Shown here: positions 33,430-44,109 of the stretch, piece after piece
Position numbering within the stretch: position 1 is the stretch's first letter
How the letters are laid out: every line of letters begins with the position of its first letter
Assembly: GCF_023155745.1 (NCBI RefSeq)
Contig: NZ_JAKNUS010000002.1
Coordinates: forward strand, 248,001 to 312,000
Direction of reading: 5' to 3'
Length of the DNA: 64,000 nucleotides
Source of the DNA: Microbacterium kunmingense
GTDB lineage: Bacteria; Actinomycetota; Actinomycetes; Actinomycetales; Microbacteriaceae
Program-made: the position numbers and the translations under genes
Notes under the pieces: generated by a model
The model's input: only the letters and a program-made list of their open reading frames with translations
Databases searched by the model: none
What the model was told of the DNA's origin: nothing

Positions 33430-34667
33430 AGGAACGCCTTCCCTTCGCCGCGGTACGTGGGGAGCTCGGCGACGAGCCGGCCATCGGAGACGAGGGCGAA
33501 TGCCGCCACCCGCTCGGCGAGTTCTCCGCTCTTGGCGTGGCGGAACCACACCCGATCCCCCACCGCCAGATGCGCCGCAGCGGGGCCACGCAGGGGCGTC
33601 TGGACTTCGCCCGCCCCCTCGCGCGGCAGCATCCCCAACCCCGCCGGCCACACCGGGCGCGGGAGGCGCGAAGGGCTCGCCGGGCCTGACGCGACCCACC
33701 CGCCACCGAGCACCGTCACGGTGTCCGCGGCGGGCGTCCGCACGATGTCGAGCGCGAACGCGGCAGCCGGAGCCGGATCGAAGGCGCGGTACCCGTCGAA
33801 GAGGTGGCCCGCGAACAGCCCGCTCCCGGCCGTCAGTTCCGTCACGGCGAGGTCGGCGGCCGTCGTCTCGAGCGACCCCGTGCCTCCGCCGTTGACGAAG
33901 TCCAGATGGGTGAGCTCGCGGATGCCGCTGACGACAGACCCCCGGCGCTCGCGCAGTTCCGCCGCGGAGCGGCGCTGCATCCATCGGATGACCCCGTCGC
34001 CGGCACCGGTCGCGTCCGGCTGCCCGGCGATCTGGGCCTCGTACATCATCACCCCGACCAATCGGAAGCCCCGCCGCTGCGTGATGATCCGCGCCAGGCC
34101 CACGGCATCCTGAGCCGTGTGGAGCGGCGAACGGTGCACGCCGATGTGACCGAGCCCCCGAGACCGCCACGACGCGTCCACATCCAGTGCCACACGCAGC
34201 TCGGTGCGGGCACTCGGCGGCGCGACCGCGTCGATCAGGTCGAGCTGCGCGGGGTCGTCGATCATGAGGGTGATCCGCGCCGCGGCCCGATCGTCCGCGA
34301 CGAGGCGGGCAAGACCCGCCCGGTCGGCCGTCGGGTAACCGAGCACGATGTCATCGTGGTCCGCGCTCAGCCAGAGGGCTTCGGCCAGTGTGAACGCCAG
34401 GATGCCGCGATACCCCGGAAGCTGAAGGACCGCGTCGAGCACCTCCCGCACGCGCAGCGACTTGCTCGCCACCCGGATCGGAACGCCTCCCGCGCGCACC
34501 ACCATGTCGAGCGCGTTGAACGACAGCGCCTCCCGATCGATCGCCGCGACGGGCGCTGCCAGGTCGGCGGTGGCCGCCGACATCTCCGCCCAGTAGCGCG
34601 CCGGCGTACGCCACCGCTCGCCGGAGGGGTTCGCCGTGGCATCCCGCGCCAGGAGATCGATCGTCAC
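33426..34667 (-). CDS. PLP-dependent barrel enzyme (D-threonine aldolase / amino acid deaminase-like)
   Basis: The 413-residue protein has an alanine-racemase-type N-terminal barrel with the PLP lysine Lys69 (RVASKSLRVREV), HIGVHRSPLHT, the phosphate-binding NGGGTGS, and a C-terminal beta domain (VGDRVWFRHAKSGEL). This is the D-threonine aldolase/D-serine dehydratase-like family. GTG 34665-34667 is preceded by AAGGA. The open frame extends further upstream into the tRNA, but that part is not protein coding. It is coupled to the FAD-linked oxidase. Confidence 0.85.
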   Translation of the reverse strand: MTIDLLARDATANPSGERWRTPARYWAEMSAATADLAAPVAAIDREALSFNALDMVVRAGGVPIRVASKSLRVREVLDAVLQLPGYRGILAFTLAEALWLSADHDDIVLGYPTADRAGLARLVADDRAAARITLMIDDPAQLDLIDAVAPPSARTELRVALDVDASWRSRGLGHIGVHRSPLHTAQDAVGLARIITQRRGFRLVGVMMYEAQIAGQPDATGAGDGVIRWMQRRSAAELRERRGSVVSGIRELTHLDFVNGGGTGSLETTAADLAVTELTAGSGLFAGHLFDGYRAFDPAPAAAFALDIVRTPAADTVTVLGGGWVASGPASPSRLPRPVWPAGLGMLPREGAGEVQTPLRGPAAAHLAVGDRVWFRHAKSGELAERVAAFALVSDGRLVAELPTYRGEGKAFL

Positions 34668-34690
34668 GGCCTCATCCTTGCGCAGATGCG

Positions 34691-34763
34691 TACCCCCGGT
34701 GGGACTCGAACCCACACTGAAGCGATTTTAAGTCGCCTGCCTCTGCCATTGGGCTACGGGGGC
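34691..34763 (-). tRNA. tRNA with UAA anticodon (tRNA-Leu by anticodon), short variable loop
   Basis: On the minus strand the sequence folds as a 73-base cloverleaf: acceptor GCCCCCG with CGGGGGT plus discriminator A (a G-U pair at position 1-72), D arm GCC/GGC, anticodon stem GGCGA/TCGCT with loop CTTAAAA, five-base variable loop TCAGT, and T arm GTGGG/CCCAC around TTCGAGT. The middle of the anticodon loop reads TAA, which would decode UUA leucine. Bacterial tRNA-Leu normally has a long variable arm, which is missing. CCA is not encoded. The structure is clear; the amino acid identity is less certain. Confidence 0.8.
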
Positions 34764-34792
34764 GTCGTTCTGCGGCACCCGCCACCTTAGCG

Positions 34793-36217
34793 TCAGCGTC
34801 CGGCGGCGACCTTCGACTTCTCGGGCGCTTCCGCCGCCGCACCCGCGTCACGCGGCGTCTGCGGCGGGGTCACCGCGGCCTGGGCCGGGCGCGGACGAGC
34901 CGCGAACTCCTCGAACGCCGCGCGAGGCGTCTGCACGGCTTCCAGGTTCGCCATGTCGCGACCGAGGACCACGTTTCCGAGCCACCCGGCGACGACACGG
35001 AGCTTGCGCTCCCAGGTCGGCATGGCCAGGCCGTGGTATCCGCGGTGGGCGAGCCAGGCGAGGAATCCCTTGATCGCGATGTTCCCCGACTGGAAGGCAC
35101 CGTTGTACAGACCCAGACCGGCGACGGCACCGAGGTTCTTGTGGACGTAGTCGACGGGGTTCTCGCCGCGGAGGACCGCCGTGATGTTCTTGGCCAGCAG
35201 CTTCCCCTGGCGGACGGCATGCTGGGCGTTCGGCACGCAGTAGCCGCCCACTCCACCTCCGGACAGATCCGGAACGGCGGCGACGTCGCCCGCCGCCCAC
35301 GCACCCTCGACGATCTCGTCGTCCGTGCCCACACGCAGGTCGGCGCGGGCGCGGATGCGGCCGCGCTCCTCGACCGGCAGGTCGCCGCCGCGCACGACGG
35401 TCGGGTTGGCCATGACGCCGGCCGTCCAGATGATGAGGTCGGCGGGGATGACCTCGCCGGTGGACAGTTCGACATCGCCGTCGACGGCGCTGGTGACCTG
35501 CGTGTCGAGGTGGACGAAGGCGCCGCGCTTGGCCAGGTCCTTCAGCACCCACTCGCTGGTCTTCAACGACACCTCTGGCATGATGCGCCCCATGGCCTCG
35601 ATGAGGTGGAAGTGCGTCTCGTCGAAGGTCAGTTCGGGGTACTTCGACACGAGCGACGACGCGAAGGAGCGCAGCTCGGCGAAGACCTCGATGCCGGCGA
35701 ACCCACCGCCGACGACGACGACGGTGAGCAGCCGCTCGCGCTCGGGACCCGGCGGGAGCGCCGCGGCCTTGTCGAAGTTCGTCAGCAGGCGGTCGCGGAT
35801 CGCGACGGCCTCCTCGATCGTCTTCAGCCCGATCGCGTTGTCGGCGATTCCCGGGATGGGGAAGGTGCGCGAGACCGCACCGGCGGTGACGACGATCTGG
35901 TCGTACTCCTGCTGGTACGGCTCACCCGCGATCGGCGTGATCGTGGCGGTCTTGTGGGCGTGATCGATGCCGGTGACCTTGGCCGCCACGATCCGGGTGC
36001 GCTTGAGGTGCCGACGCAGCGGAACCACCGAGTGCCGGGCCTCGATCGATCCGGCCGCGACCTCGGGCAGGAACGGCTGGTAGGTCATGTAGGCGAGCGG
36101 ATCGACGATCGTCACCTCGGCCTCGCCTCGGCGCAGATGCTTCTCGAGCTTCCATGCCGTGTAGAAGCCTGCGTATCCGCCACCGACGATAAGGATCCTG
36201 TGCGCGGTGTGGGTCAC
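34793..36217 (-). CDS. ndh: Type II NADH dehydrogenase (NAD(P)/FAD-dependent oxidoreductase)
   Basis: The 474-residue protein has two Rossmann nucleotide sites: FAD-binding IVGGGYAGFYTAW (about 10-22) and NADH-binding VVVVGGGFAGIEVFAE (about 165-180). PFLPEVAAGSI, WTAGVMANP and AAGDVAAVPD are typical of NDH-2. It passes electrons from NADH to menaquinone at the membrane without pumping protons. A Pro/Ala-rich tail of about 45 residues follows the membrane-binding C-terminal region. It lies 29 bases downstream... of the tRNA in map order but is transcribed toward it; GTG 36215-36217 is the start. Confidence 0.93.
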   Translation of the reverse strand: MTHTAHRILIVGGGYAGFYTAWKLEKHLRRGEAEVTIVDPLAYMTYQPFLPEVAAGSIEARHSVVPLRRHLKRTRIVAAKVTGIDHAHKTATITPIAGEPYQQEYDQIVVTAGAVSRTFPIPGIADNAIGLKTIEEAVAIRDRLLTNFDKAAALPPGPERERLLTVVVVGGGFAGIEVFAELRSFASSLVSKYPELTFDETHFHLIEAMGRIMPEVSLKTSEWVLKDLAKRGAFVHLDTQVTSAVDGDVELSTGEVIPADLIIWTAGVMANPTVVRGGDLPVEERGRIRARADLRVGTDDEIVEGAWAAGDVAAVPDLSGGGVGGYCVPNAQHAVRQGKLLAKNITAVLRGENPVDYVHKNLGAVAGLGLYNGAFQSGNIAIKGFLAWLAHRGYHGLAMPTWERKLRVVAGWLGNVVLGRDMANLEAVQTPRAAFEEFAARPRPAQAAVTPPQTPRDAGAAAEAPEKSKVAAGR

Positions 36218-36238
36218 GATGTGGAGTACTCCCCTAGA

Positions 36239-37531
36239 TCAACGGCTCGGCGTGCGGGACGCCAATCGGACGCGTCGGACAGCAGCGGTGACGCCGAGCG
36301 CCACCAGTATAGCCCCGACGGTCACCGCCCCGAGCGGCAGGGTGCCGTACAGGAGCGTCTGCGCCGTGGGGAGGAACGGCGACCCGGGAGCGCCCACGGC
36401 GTCAGCCGGCGGAAGGGGAGGCACCTCCACCGTGTTCGGCGTCGGCTGCGGCTCGGGCGCGCCGGTGCTCTCGGCCCGCCGGTACAGTCGCACCCACTCC
36501 CGCAGGTCGCCGAGCGGATTCTGCGTCACCTCCGGCACGGTCGCCGTGAGAGCCGCTGCGGCATCGATCAGCCCGTAGCCGTAGAGCGGATCGGGCACAG
36601 CAACCCCGGGCACGGGACGCGCGGTGGAGATGATCCGGTTGATGACGTTGGCCGCGTCGAGGTCGGGATAGGCGGAGCGCACCAGAGCGGCGACCCCGGC
36701 GACGATGGGGGCTGCCCCGCTGGTGCCGTTCCACGACACGACCCTGCCGTCGGCGGAGATGCCGAGGAGGTTCTCACTCGGTGCGGCGACGCCGATGGTG
36801 ATCCCCTGCGTGGAGGCCTCCACACTCGCACGGCCCGCGGGGTCGACGCCGCCGACGGCGAGCACGCCGGGGATGGTCGCCGGAGCTCCGACCCGCGTCG
36901 TGCCGGTGCCGCGATTGCCCGCGGCCACCACGACGACCACGTCGTTGTCGAAGGCGTAGAGGAACGCATCATCCCAGCTGGGGTCCCAGTCGGGCGTGTT
37001 CGTCGTCAGCGAGAGGTTGATGATGTCGGCGCCGTTGTCCACGGACCAGCGGACGGCCTCGGCGATCTGCTCGGCGAAGGGCACCGGGGAGGAGTTGCCC
37101 ACGCCGATCGAGACGGAGAGCAGTTCGGCCGCAGGCGCCACGCCGATCATGCCGGTGTCGGGACCGGTGCCGCGCGCCGCGGCGAGCGAGGCGACCCAGC
37201 TGCCGTGATTGCCGTCGACCGCGCCGACCGGCAGCCGGCCGTCGGGCGCTCCGATGTCGGAGACATCCGTGCCTCCGACGACCGCGCCGGCGAACTCGAC
37301 GGGTCCGCGGCCGATCCCGGTGTCGATGATGGCGATGCGGGAGCCCTCACCGCGCGTCGTGCGCCACGCGTCACGGATGCCGTAGTCGTCGAGCCAGTAC
37401 TCCGCCGCGCGCACCGGGTCGGTCGCCGCCGTGTCGGGGGTCGGCGTCGCGGCCGCGGCCGGGGTGACCAGACCCCCGATCAGACCCGCGACGACGAGCC
37501 CGATCGCCGCGGCCCGGCCGCGGCGGGTCAT
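36239..37531 (-). CDS. Mycosin-like S8 (subtilisin) serine protease
   Basis: The 430-residue protein has a signal peptide (about 1-28), a subtilase domain with the full triad, Asp70 (AIIDTGIG), His109 (DGNHGSWVAS) and Ser271 (NGTSGAAPIVAG), then a Pro-rich linker and a C-terminal membrane span (about 397-418). This is the mycosin layout of the proteases that go with type VII secretion, with the catalytic domain outside. No ESX genes are nearby. GGAGGAGA precedes the ATG, which overlaps the DUF501 stop (ATGA). The substrate is unknown. Confidence 0.92.
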   Translation of the reverse strand: MTRRGRAAAIGLVVAGLIGGLVTPAAAATPTPDTAATDPVRAAEYWLDDYGIRDAWRTTRGEGSRIAIIDTGIGRGPVEFAGAVVGGTDVSDIGAPDGRLPVGAVDGNHGSWVASLAAARGTGPDTGMIGVAPAAELLSVSIGVGNSSPVPFAEQIAEAVRWSVDNGADIINLSLTTNTPDWDPSWDDAFLYAFDNDVVVVVAAGNRGTGTTRVGAPATIPGVLAVGGVDPAGRASVEASTQGITIGVAAPSENLLGISADGRVVSWNGTSGAAPIVAGVAALVRSAYPDLDAANVINRIISTARPVPGVAVPDPLYGYGLIDAAAALTATVPEVTQNPLGDLREWVRLYRRAESTGAPEPQPTPNTVEVPPLPPADAVGAPGSPFLPTAQTLLYGTLPLGAVTVGAILVALGVTAAVRRVRLASRTPSR

Positions 37532-38043
37532 CCGCTCTCCTCCGGCGGGCAGGCGCAGACCTCGGACGACCACGCAGCCCGGGACAGTGCGGCATCGCCG
37601 ACCGGGTTCACCCCGGGGCCGGCAGCGAGGGCGTGCGCCGCCAGCGCGTGAAGGCACTTCACGCGCGTGGGCATGCCACCCGCGGATATCCCGGCGATCT
37701 CGGGCACTTCGCCGAACTGCGCTCGGTCGGCGAGGTACTGCTCGTGGGCCCGGCGGTAGGCCGATATCAGCTCGGGGTCGGCCTCCATCTCTGCGAGGAG
37801 CTCGGGCATCACGTGTCCGGCCTCGAGCGCCGACATCGCGGCGGTCGCGGCGGGGTGGGTCAGGTAGTAGAACGTGGGGAACGGCGTCCCGTCGGGGAGG
37901 CGGGGCGCTGTCGCGACGACGGTGGGGTTGCCGCAGACGCATCGCGCGGCGATGCCCAGCACGCCGCGCGCCGGGCGCCCCAACTGCCGACGCAGCACGG
38001 CGAGATCGGCGTCGCTCACAGGCGGATACGGGGGCCTCGTCAC
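37528..38043 (-). CDS. DUF501 protein
   Basis: The 171-residue protein has the DUF501 features: an N-terminal RQLGRPARGVLGIAARCVCG, FPTFYYLTHP and RVKCLHALAAHALAAGPGVNPVGD. The conserved Cys and His residues suggest a metal or catalytic site, but no function is known. The gene commonly sits between ftsB and an exopolyphosphatase gene in Actinobacteria; here mycosin follows instead. TAGCCT lies six bases before GTG 38043. Confidence 0.9.
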   Translation of the reverse strand: MTRPPYPPVSDADLAVLRRQLGRPARGVLGIAARCVCGNPTVVATAPRLPDGTPFPTFYYLTHPAATAAMSALEAGHVMPELLAEMEADPELISAYRRAHEQYLADRAQFGEVPEIAGISAGGMPTRVKCLHALAAHALAAGPGVNPVGDAALSRAAWSSEVCACPPEESG

Positions 38044-38049
38044 CCCGCC

Positions 38050-38055
38050 AGGCTA
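38050..38055 (-). promoter_or_regulatory. -10 hexamer TAGCCT of DUF501
   Basis: TAGCCT ends six bases before GTG 38043 and overlaps the ftsB stop codon, giving a second promoter inside the ftsB end. Confidence 0.4.
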
Positions 38056-38550
38056 CCCGGGGTCGCTGACGCTGGTGGCCAGGCCCGCCTCGGTGACCGA
38101 GCGGATGAGCTGCGACATCCAGTCGGTGCGGGTGCGCTCGACCTCGTCACTGACCGCGCCCTGCTCCTGCGGCACATCCTCGGGCGGCAGGTCGTTGTCG
38201 ACCAGGTAGACCACCTCTCCGGGGCGGACGTAGTAGAGCCGCTCCCGGGCCTCGGTCGTGATGTAGGCCGGGTCGGTCCATCGCTCGCGCTCGGACTCGA
38301 GTTCCTCGATCTGCTCCCGGGTGAGCTGTACCGACCGCTCGAGCGCAGCGATCTGCCGCCGCTGATCGAGGTAGGTGCCGACGGTCGGTACGAGGACGAA
38401 GGCGGCGAGCACCACCAGCCCCAGCATGATCACCATGAACCCCGACAGGCGGATGCCGCCGAGCCAGCCGCGCACGTCGACGGGGCGACGTCCCGGGCGC
38501 CGTCTCCGGCGCGCGGGGGATGGCGAAGGGGGAGCCGATCTCGTGGTCAC
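38053..38550 (-). CDS. ftsB: Septum formation initiator FtsB/DivIC family protein
   Basis: The 165-residue protein has a basic cytoplasmic N-terminus, one span (about 37-60, FMVIMLGLVVLAAFVLVPTV), a coiled coil (about 60-95, RRQIAALERSVQLTREQIEE) and the conserved YYVRPGEVVYLV. It is part of the FtsQLB complex that activates septal wall synthesis. It lies 31 bases downstream of eno on the same strand, the common actinobacterial order eno-ftsB-DUF501. Confidence 0.9.
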   Translation of the reverse strand: MTTRSAPPSPSPARRRRRPGRRPVDVRGWLGGIRLSGFMVIMLGLVVLAAFVLVPTVGTYLDQRRQIAALERSVQLTREQIEELESERERWTDPAYITTEARERLYYVRPGEVVYLVDNDLPPEDVPQEQGAVSDEVERTRTDWMSQLIRSVTEAGLATSVSDPG

Positions 38551-38581
38551 GGCTCCCCCTTCGTCGATGATCAGCGGCGCG

Positions 38582-40619
<2,038 letters not shown>

Positions 40620-40651
40620 TCCCCTAGCCAACAAGCGGCGGCCCTCGCGCG

Positions 40652-41451
40652 TCAAGGTCGAGCCGACCATTCCGCGGCCAGCGCGGGCACGAGCGCCTCG
40701 GCGGTGCGTCGGTACCCCTGGGCGCTCGGGTGGAACCTGTCGGCGCTGAACATCCTGTCGGGCTCCTCGGCGAACAGGCGTCCGACGGCGTGGCGCAGGG
40801 ACACCGGCCGCGCGCCTTCGCGGCGCGCGACGCGTGCCTGAGCGATCGCGAGCCGACGCGACAACCGCGAGAGCAGCGTCCGCAGCGGCTGAGGCACCGG
40901 GCGGAGCGCTCCGAGGTCGGGGCAGGTCCCCACGACGACCCCCCGCCGCGGCCGCGGAGGACCCGGACGGCGTCGCCGAGGTGGCCGAGCGAGACATCCT
41001 TCGGCACGCGATGGGTGACATCGTTCCCCCCGACGATGATCAGCGCGAGCTGCGGACACAGATCGCGCGGGAGGTGCGCGATCTGGGAGGGGAGGTCGGA
41101 TGACTCGGAGCCGACGACCGCGACGGATCGAAGTCGCACGGGGCGCGTCACCGCCGCCCCGAGGCCCTTGGCCACCCGCGCGCCGAGGGTGTCTTTCGGG
41201 CGTTCGGCGCCCAGACCCGCCGCGATGGAATCGCCGAGGACGACCAGGTCGAGCGGATCCCCGTGCTCACGGCGGCGCCAGACCCGGTTCGCATCCTGCA
41301 CCTGCTCCCCCAGGGGCTTACCGATGCGGCGCCTGGCGAGGGCCGCCTGGCGGCGGAGGGCCCGGGGCGTGCTCAGCGCGATGAGGGCTCCGACCACGAG
41401 GAGGACGGGCGCGGCGCCCCGCATCGCTCGGGGAGCCCACGTCTGCGCCAC
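40652..41451 (-). pseudogene. SGNH/GDSL hydrolase gene with a one-base frameshift near 40938-40945
   Basis: The N-terminal frame codes a membrane anchor (about 12-28) followed by block I VVLGDSIAAGLGAE and block III GNDVTH. At a run of six G (minus strand, about 40938-40945) the coding signal moves to another frame, which continues with VVVGTCPDLGAL and ends with block V DRFHPSAQGYRRTAEAL, giving the Asp-His pair. Adding one G restores an open frame of about 266 residues. The span of 800 bases (3n+2) fits one lost base. All catalytic blocks are present, so the gene may be intact in the cell. Confidence 0.75.
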
Positions 41452-41521
41452 GGGGCCATTGCACGCCGTCCCGGTGAACGGCCGGCGACCGGGAGGTGGC
41501 CGACGCGTCGTCCGGGCGCGA

Positions 41522-41527
41522 TATGGT
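41522..41527 (+). promoter_or_regulatory. -10 hexamer TATGGT of the APC permease gene
   Basis: TATGGT ends seven bases before GTG 41535 and contains the alternative ATG 41523, favouring the GTG as the true start. Confidence 0.4.
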
Positions 41528-41534
41528 GCCGCTC

Positions 41535-42797
41535 GTGTCCACCCCCTCCCTCGCTCGGCGCCTCGGTCTCGGCGATGCGGTCTTCATCGGACTCGGCGCG
41601 ATGCTCGGCGCCGGCGTCTTCGCCGCCTTCACTCCCGCGGCGCAGGCCGCGGGGGCAGGACTTCTCCTGGGGCTGGTGCTGGCCGGCGTGGTGGCATACG
41701 CCAACGCGACCTCCTCCGCGCAGCTCGCGGCGGTGTACCCGACCTCCGGCGGCACCTACGTCTACGGACGCGAGGAGCTGGGCGAGGGGTGGGGGTTCCT
41801 CGCGGGGTGGGGATTCGTCATCGGCAAGACCGCCAGCTGCGCGGCGATGGCCCTGACCTTCGCCGCCTACGTCGCCCCCGCGGGGTGGGAGCGCCCGCTC
41901 GCGATCGCCGCCGTCCTCGCCCTCGGCGCGGTCAACTGGTTCGGGATCACCCGGACCGCGCAGCTGACCCGCATCATCGTCGCCGTGGTGCTGTTCTGCT
42001 TGGCCGTCGCGGTGATCGCCGCCGGCGCGGGTGCGGCACAGGGCGCCGGGTCATCGTCCGTTCTCACAACGGACGTCTTCACCGGCGGGCCCTACGGCAT
42101 CCTCCAGTCCGCGGGCCTGCTGTTCTTCGCCTTCGCCGGCTTCGCCCGCATCGCCACGATGGGCGAGGAGGTCCGCGATCCTGCGCGGATCATCCCGCGC
42201 GCGATCTCGCTCGCCTTCCTGATCGTCGTGGGCATCTACGCCGTCGTCGCCGTCGCGGTGCTCGCCGCCCTCGGCCCGGAGGCCACGGCCGCCTCATCCG
42301 ATCCCGTTGCGGCGGCCGCAGCGACAGCGGGGTGGGCCTGGGTCGATCCGATCGTGCGGATCGGCGCGGCGGCCGCCTCACTCGGCGCCCTCCTCGCCCT
42401 CATCGCCGGAGTCGGACGAACGACGCTGGCGATGGCACGAGCACGCGATCTGCCGCCCTTCCTCGCGGCGGTGCACCCCCGATGGCGGGTGCCGCACCGC
42501 GCCGAGGCGGTGATCGTCCTGGTGGTGGTGCTGCTCGTGGCGTTCACCGACCTGCGCGGCGCGATCGGATTCTCCTCGTTCGGCGTGCTGACCTACTACC
42601 TCGTGGCGAACCTCTCCGCGCATCGGCAGCACGGGGACGCGCGACGCTACCCCCGCTGGCTGCAGGTCGTCGGCGCGGCAGGGTGCGTCGTGCTCTGCGT
42701 GACACTCCCCTGGCAGAGCGTGATCGCCGGCGCGGCGGTGCTCGCGATCGGTCTGCTCTACCGCGTGGTGCGTCTGCGCGTCACGCGCAACGGATGA
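41535..42797 (+). CDS. APC-family amino acid permease
   Basis: The 420-residue protein has about 12 membrane spans. The first span region GLGAMLGAGVFAAFTPAAQ is the unwound substrate helix of APC transporters, and GLLFFAFAGFARIATMGEEVRDPARIIPRAI is the helix 6 signature. It probably takes up amino acids or polyamines with protons; the substrate is unknown. GTG 41535 is used because of the promoter position; ATG 41523 would add four residues. Its end lies directly against the hisS stop, with no base between. Confidence 0.88.
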   Translation: MSTPSLARRLGLGDAVFIGLGAMLGAGVFAAFTPAAQAAGAGLLLGLVLAGVVAYANATSSAQLAAVYPTSGGTYVYGREELGEGWGFLAGWGFVIGKTASCAAMALTFAAYVAPAGWERPLAIAAVLALGAVNWFGITRTAQLTRIIVAVVLFCLAVAVIAAGAGAAQGAGSSSVLTTDVFTGGPYGILQSAGLLFFAFAGFARIATMGEEVRDPARIIPRAISLAFLIVVGIYAVVAVAVLAALGPEATAASSDPVAAAAATAGWAWVDPIVRIGAAAASLGALLALIAGVGRTTLAMARARDLPPFLAAVHPRWRVPHRAEAVIVLVVVLLVAFTDLRGAIGFSSFGVLTYYLVANLSAHRQHGDARRYPRWLQVVGAAGCVVLCVTLPWQSVIAGAAVLAIGLLYRVVRLRVTRNG

Positions 42798-44105
42798 TCA
42801 GTCCAAGGGCTTGATCTGGAGCAGCTCCGCGTCGCTCTCACCGGCAGCCACCGTCGCGAAGGCCGTGAAGCCGTCGGCGCGGGCGCGCTCGAGCAGGGCC
42901 TTGATGTTCTTCGTCCGCTGCTCGAGGCGCACGCGTGCGCCGCGGCGAAGGAGCGCGGACTTCAGAGCCAACAGGTCCCCGACCGGCGCGTCGGAGTCGT
43001 GCACCAGCACGACGGCGTCGGAGACGGTCTCGTCGGTAGCCGGGACGAGGTCGACCAGGCGCTCGAAGCCCAGCGAGAACCCCACGGCGGGCACCTCCTG
43101 CCCGAGGAACCGCCCGATCATGCCGTCGTAGCGGCCTCCGCCGCCGAGCGAATACGACACCGCCGGGTGGGCGAGCTCGAAGATCGTGCCGGTGTAGTAC
43201 CCCATCCCCCGCACGAGGAAGGGATCGAATCGGAGCGGGACGTCGGCACTGCCGGCCGCCATCCCGCGCGCCGCCGCCACGGCCTCGCCGAGCCCCACGA
43301 GGTGCGCCACGACGTCCTCGGGCATGCCACCGGGGAGTGCGCCACGGATCCCCTCCGCGGTGAGGGCGAAGCCGGAGCCGGCCGCAGAGGCGGCCAGGTG
43401 GGAGAGGTGGGCCGCCACCGCGCTCACCGCCTCGTCGGCTGCGCCGCGCTCGCGGAGCTCGGCCGTGACGCCGTCGGGGCCGACCTTGTCGAGCTTGTCG
43501 AGGGTGATGAGCATGCCCGCCCGCGCATCGACGGGGAACCCGAACGCCTCGAGCATCGCGTCCAGCAGCCGGCGGTCGTTGACGCGGACCTCGCCCCCCT
43601 CCAGACCCAGCGCATCGAGGGTGTCGAGGGTCGCCACGACCAGTTCGGCCTCGGCGCGCGACGTGGCGTCGCCGATGATGTCGATGTCGCACTGCACGAA
43701 TTGGCGATACCGCCCCTTCTGCGGTCGCTCGGCGCGCCAGACCGGAGCGATCTGCACCGCGCGGAAGACGCGGGGAAGCTCGGCGCGGTGACTGGCGTAG
43801 AAGCGGGCGAGGGGCACGGTGAGGTCGTACCGCAGGCCGAGATCGGTCAGGGCCGAGGGATCCTCGGCGGCGGCGCGGATCGCGTCGGCGTCGAGTCCGC
43901 GCTTGAGCACGTTGTAGGCGAGCTTCTCGTTGTCACCGCCGATCCCCGCGTGGAGCCGCGCGTGATCCTCCATGACCGGCGTCTCGATCTCATCGAAGCC
44001 GTGCACCCGGTAGCGGTCGCGGATGGTGCGGAGCACGCGTTCGCGGCGGGCTTTGTCGGCGGGGAGGAAATCGCGCATGCCGCGCGGCGGGGTGACGGTG
44101 GGCAC
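42798..44105 (-). CDS. hisS: Histidine-tRNA ligase
   Basis: The 435-residue class II synthetase has motif 1 around GFDEIETPVMED, motif 2 RAVQIAPVWRAERPQKGRYRQF, the histidine-A motif LVRGMGYYTGTIFE and motif 3 SLGFERLVDL, then the anticodon-binding domain (about 345-435). It charges tRNA-His. The start is GTG 44103-44105 (PTVTPPRGMRDFLP), four bases after the mazG stop, so the two are in one operon. Confidence 0.97.
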   Translation of the reverse strand: MPTVTPPRGMRDFLPADKARRERVLRTIRDRYRVHGFDEIETPVMEDHARLHAGIGGDNEKLAYNVLKRGLDADAIRAAAEDPSALTDLGLRYDLTVPLARFYASHRAELPRVFRAVQIAPVWRAERPQKGRYRQFVQCDIDIIGDATSRAEAELVVATLDTLDALGLEGGEVRVNDRRLLDAMLEAFGFPVDARAGMLITLDKLDKVGPDGVTAELRERGAADEAVSAVAAHLSHLAASAAGSGFALTAEGIRGALPGGMPEDVVAHLVGLGEAVAAARGMAAGSADVPLRFDPFLVRGMGYYTGTIFELAHPAVSYSLGGGGRYDGMIGRFLGQEVPAVGFSLGFERLVDLVPATDETVSDAVVLVHDSDAPVGDLLALKSALLRRGARVRLEQRTKNIKALLERARADGFTAFATVAAGESDAELLQIKPLD

Positions 44106-44109
44106 CGGA

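Noticed and set aside
35033..37651. Plus-strand open frame of 872 codons across ndh and the mycosin gene
   Set aside because: Antisense to two well-identified genes; composition (Arg/Gly/Asp/His-rich) is typical of a shadow frame.
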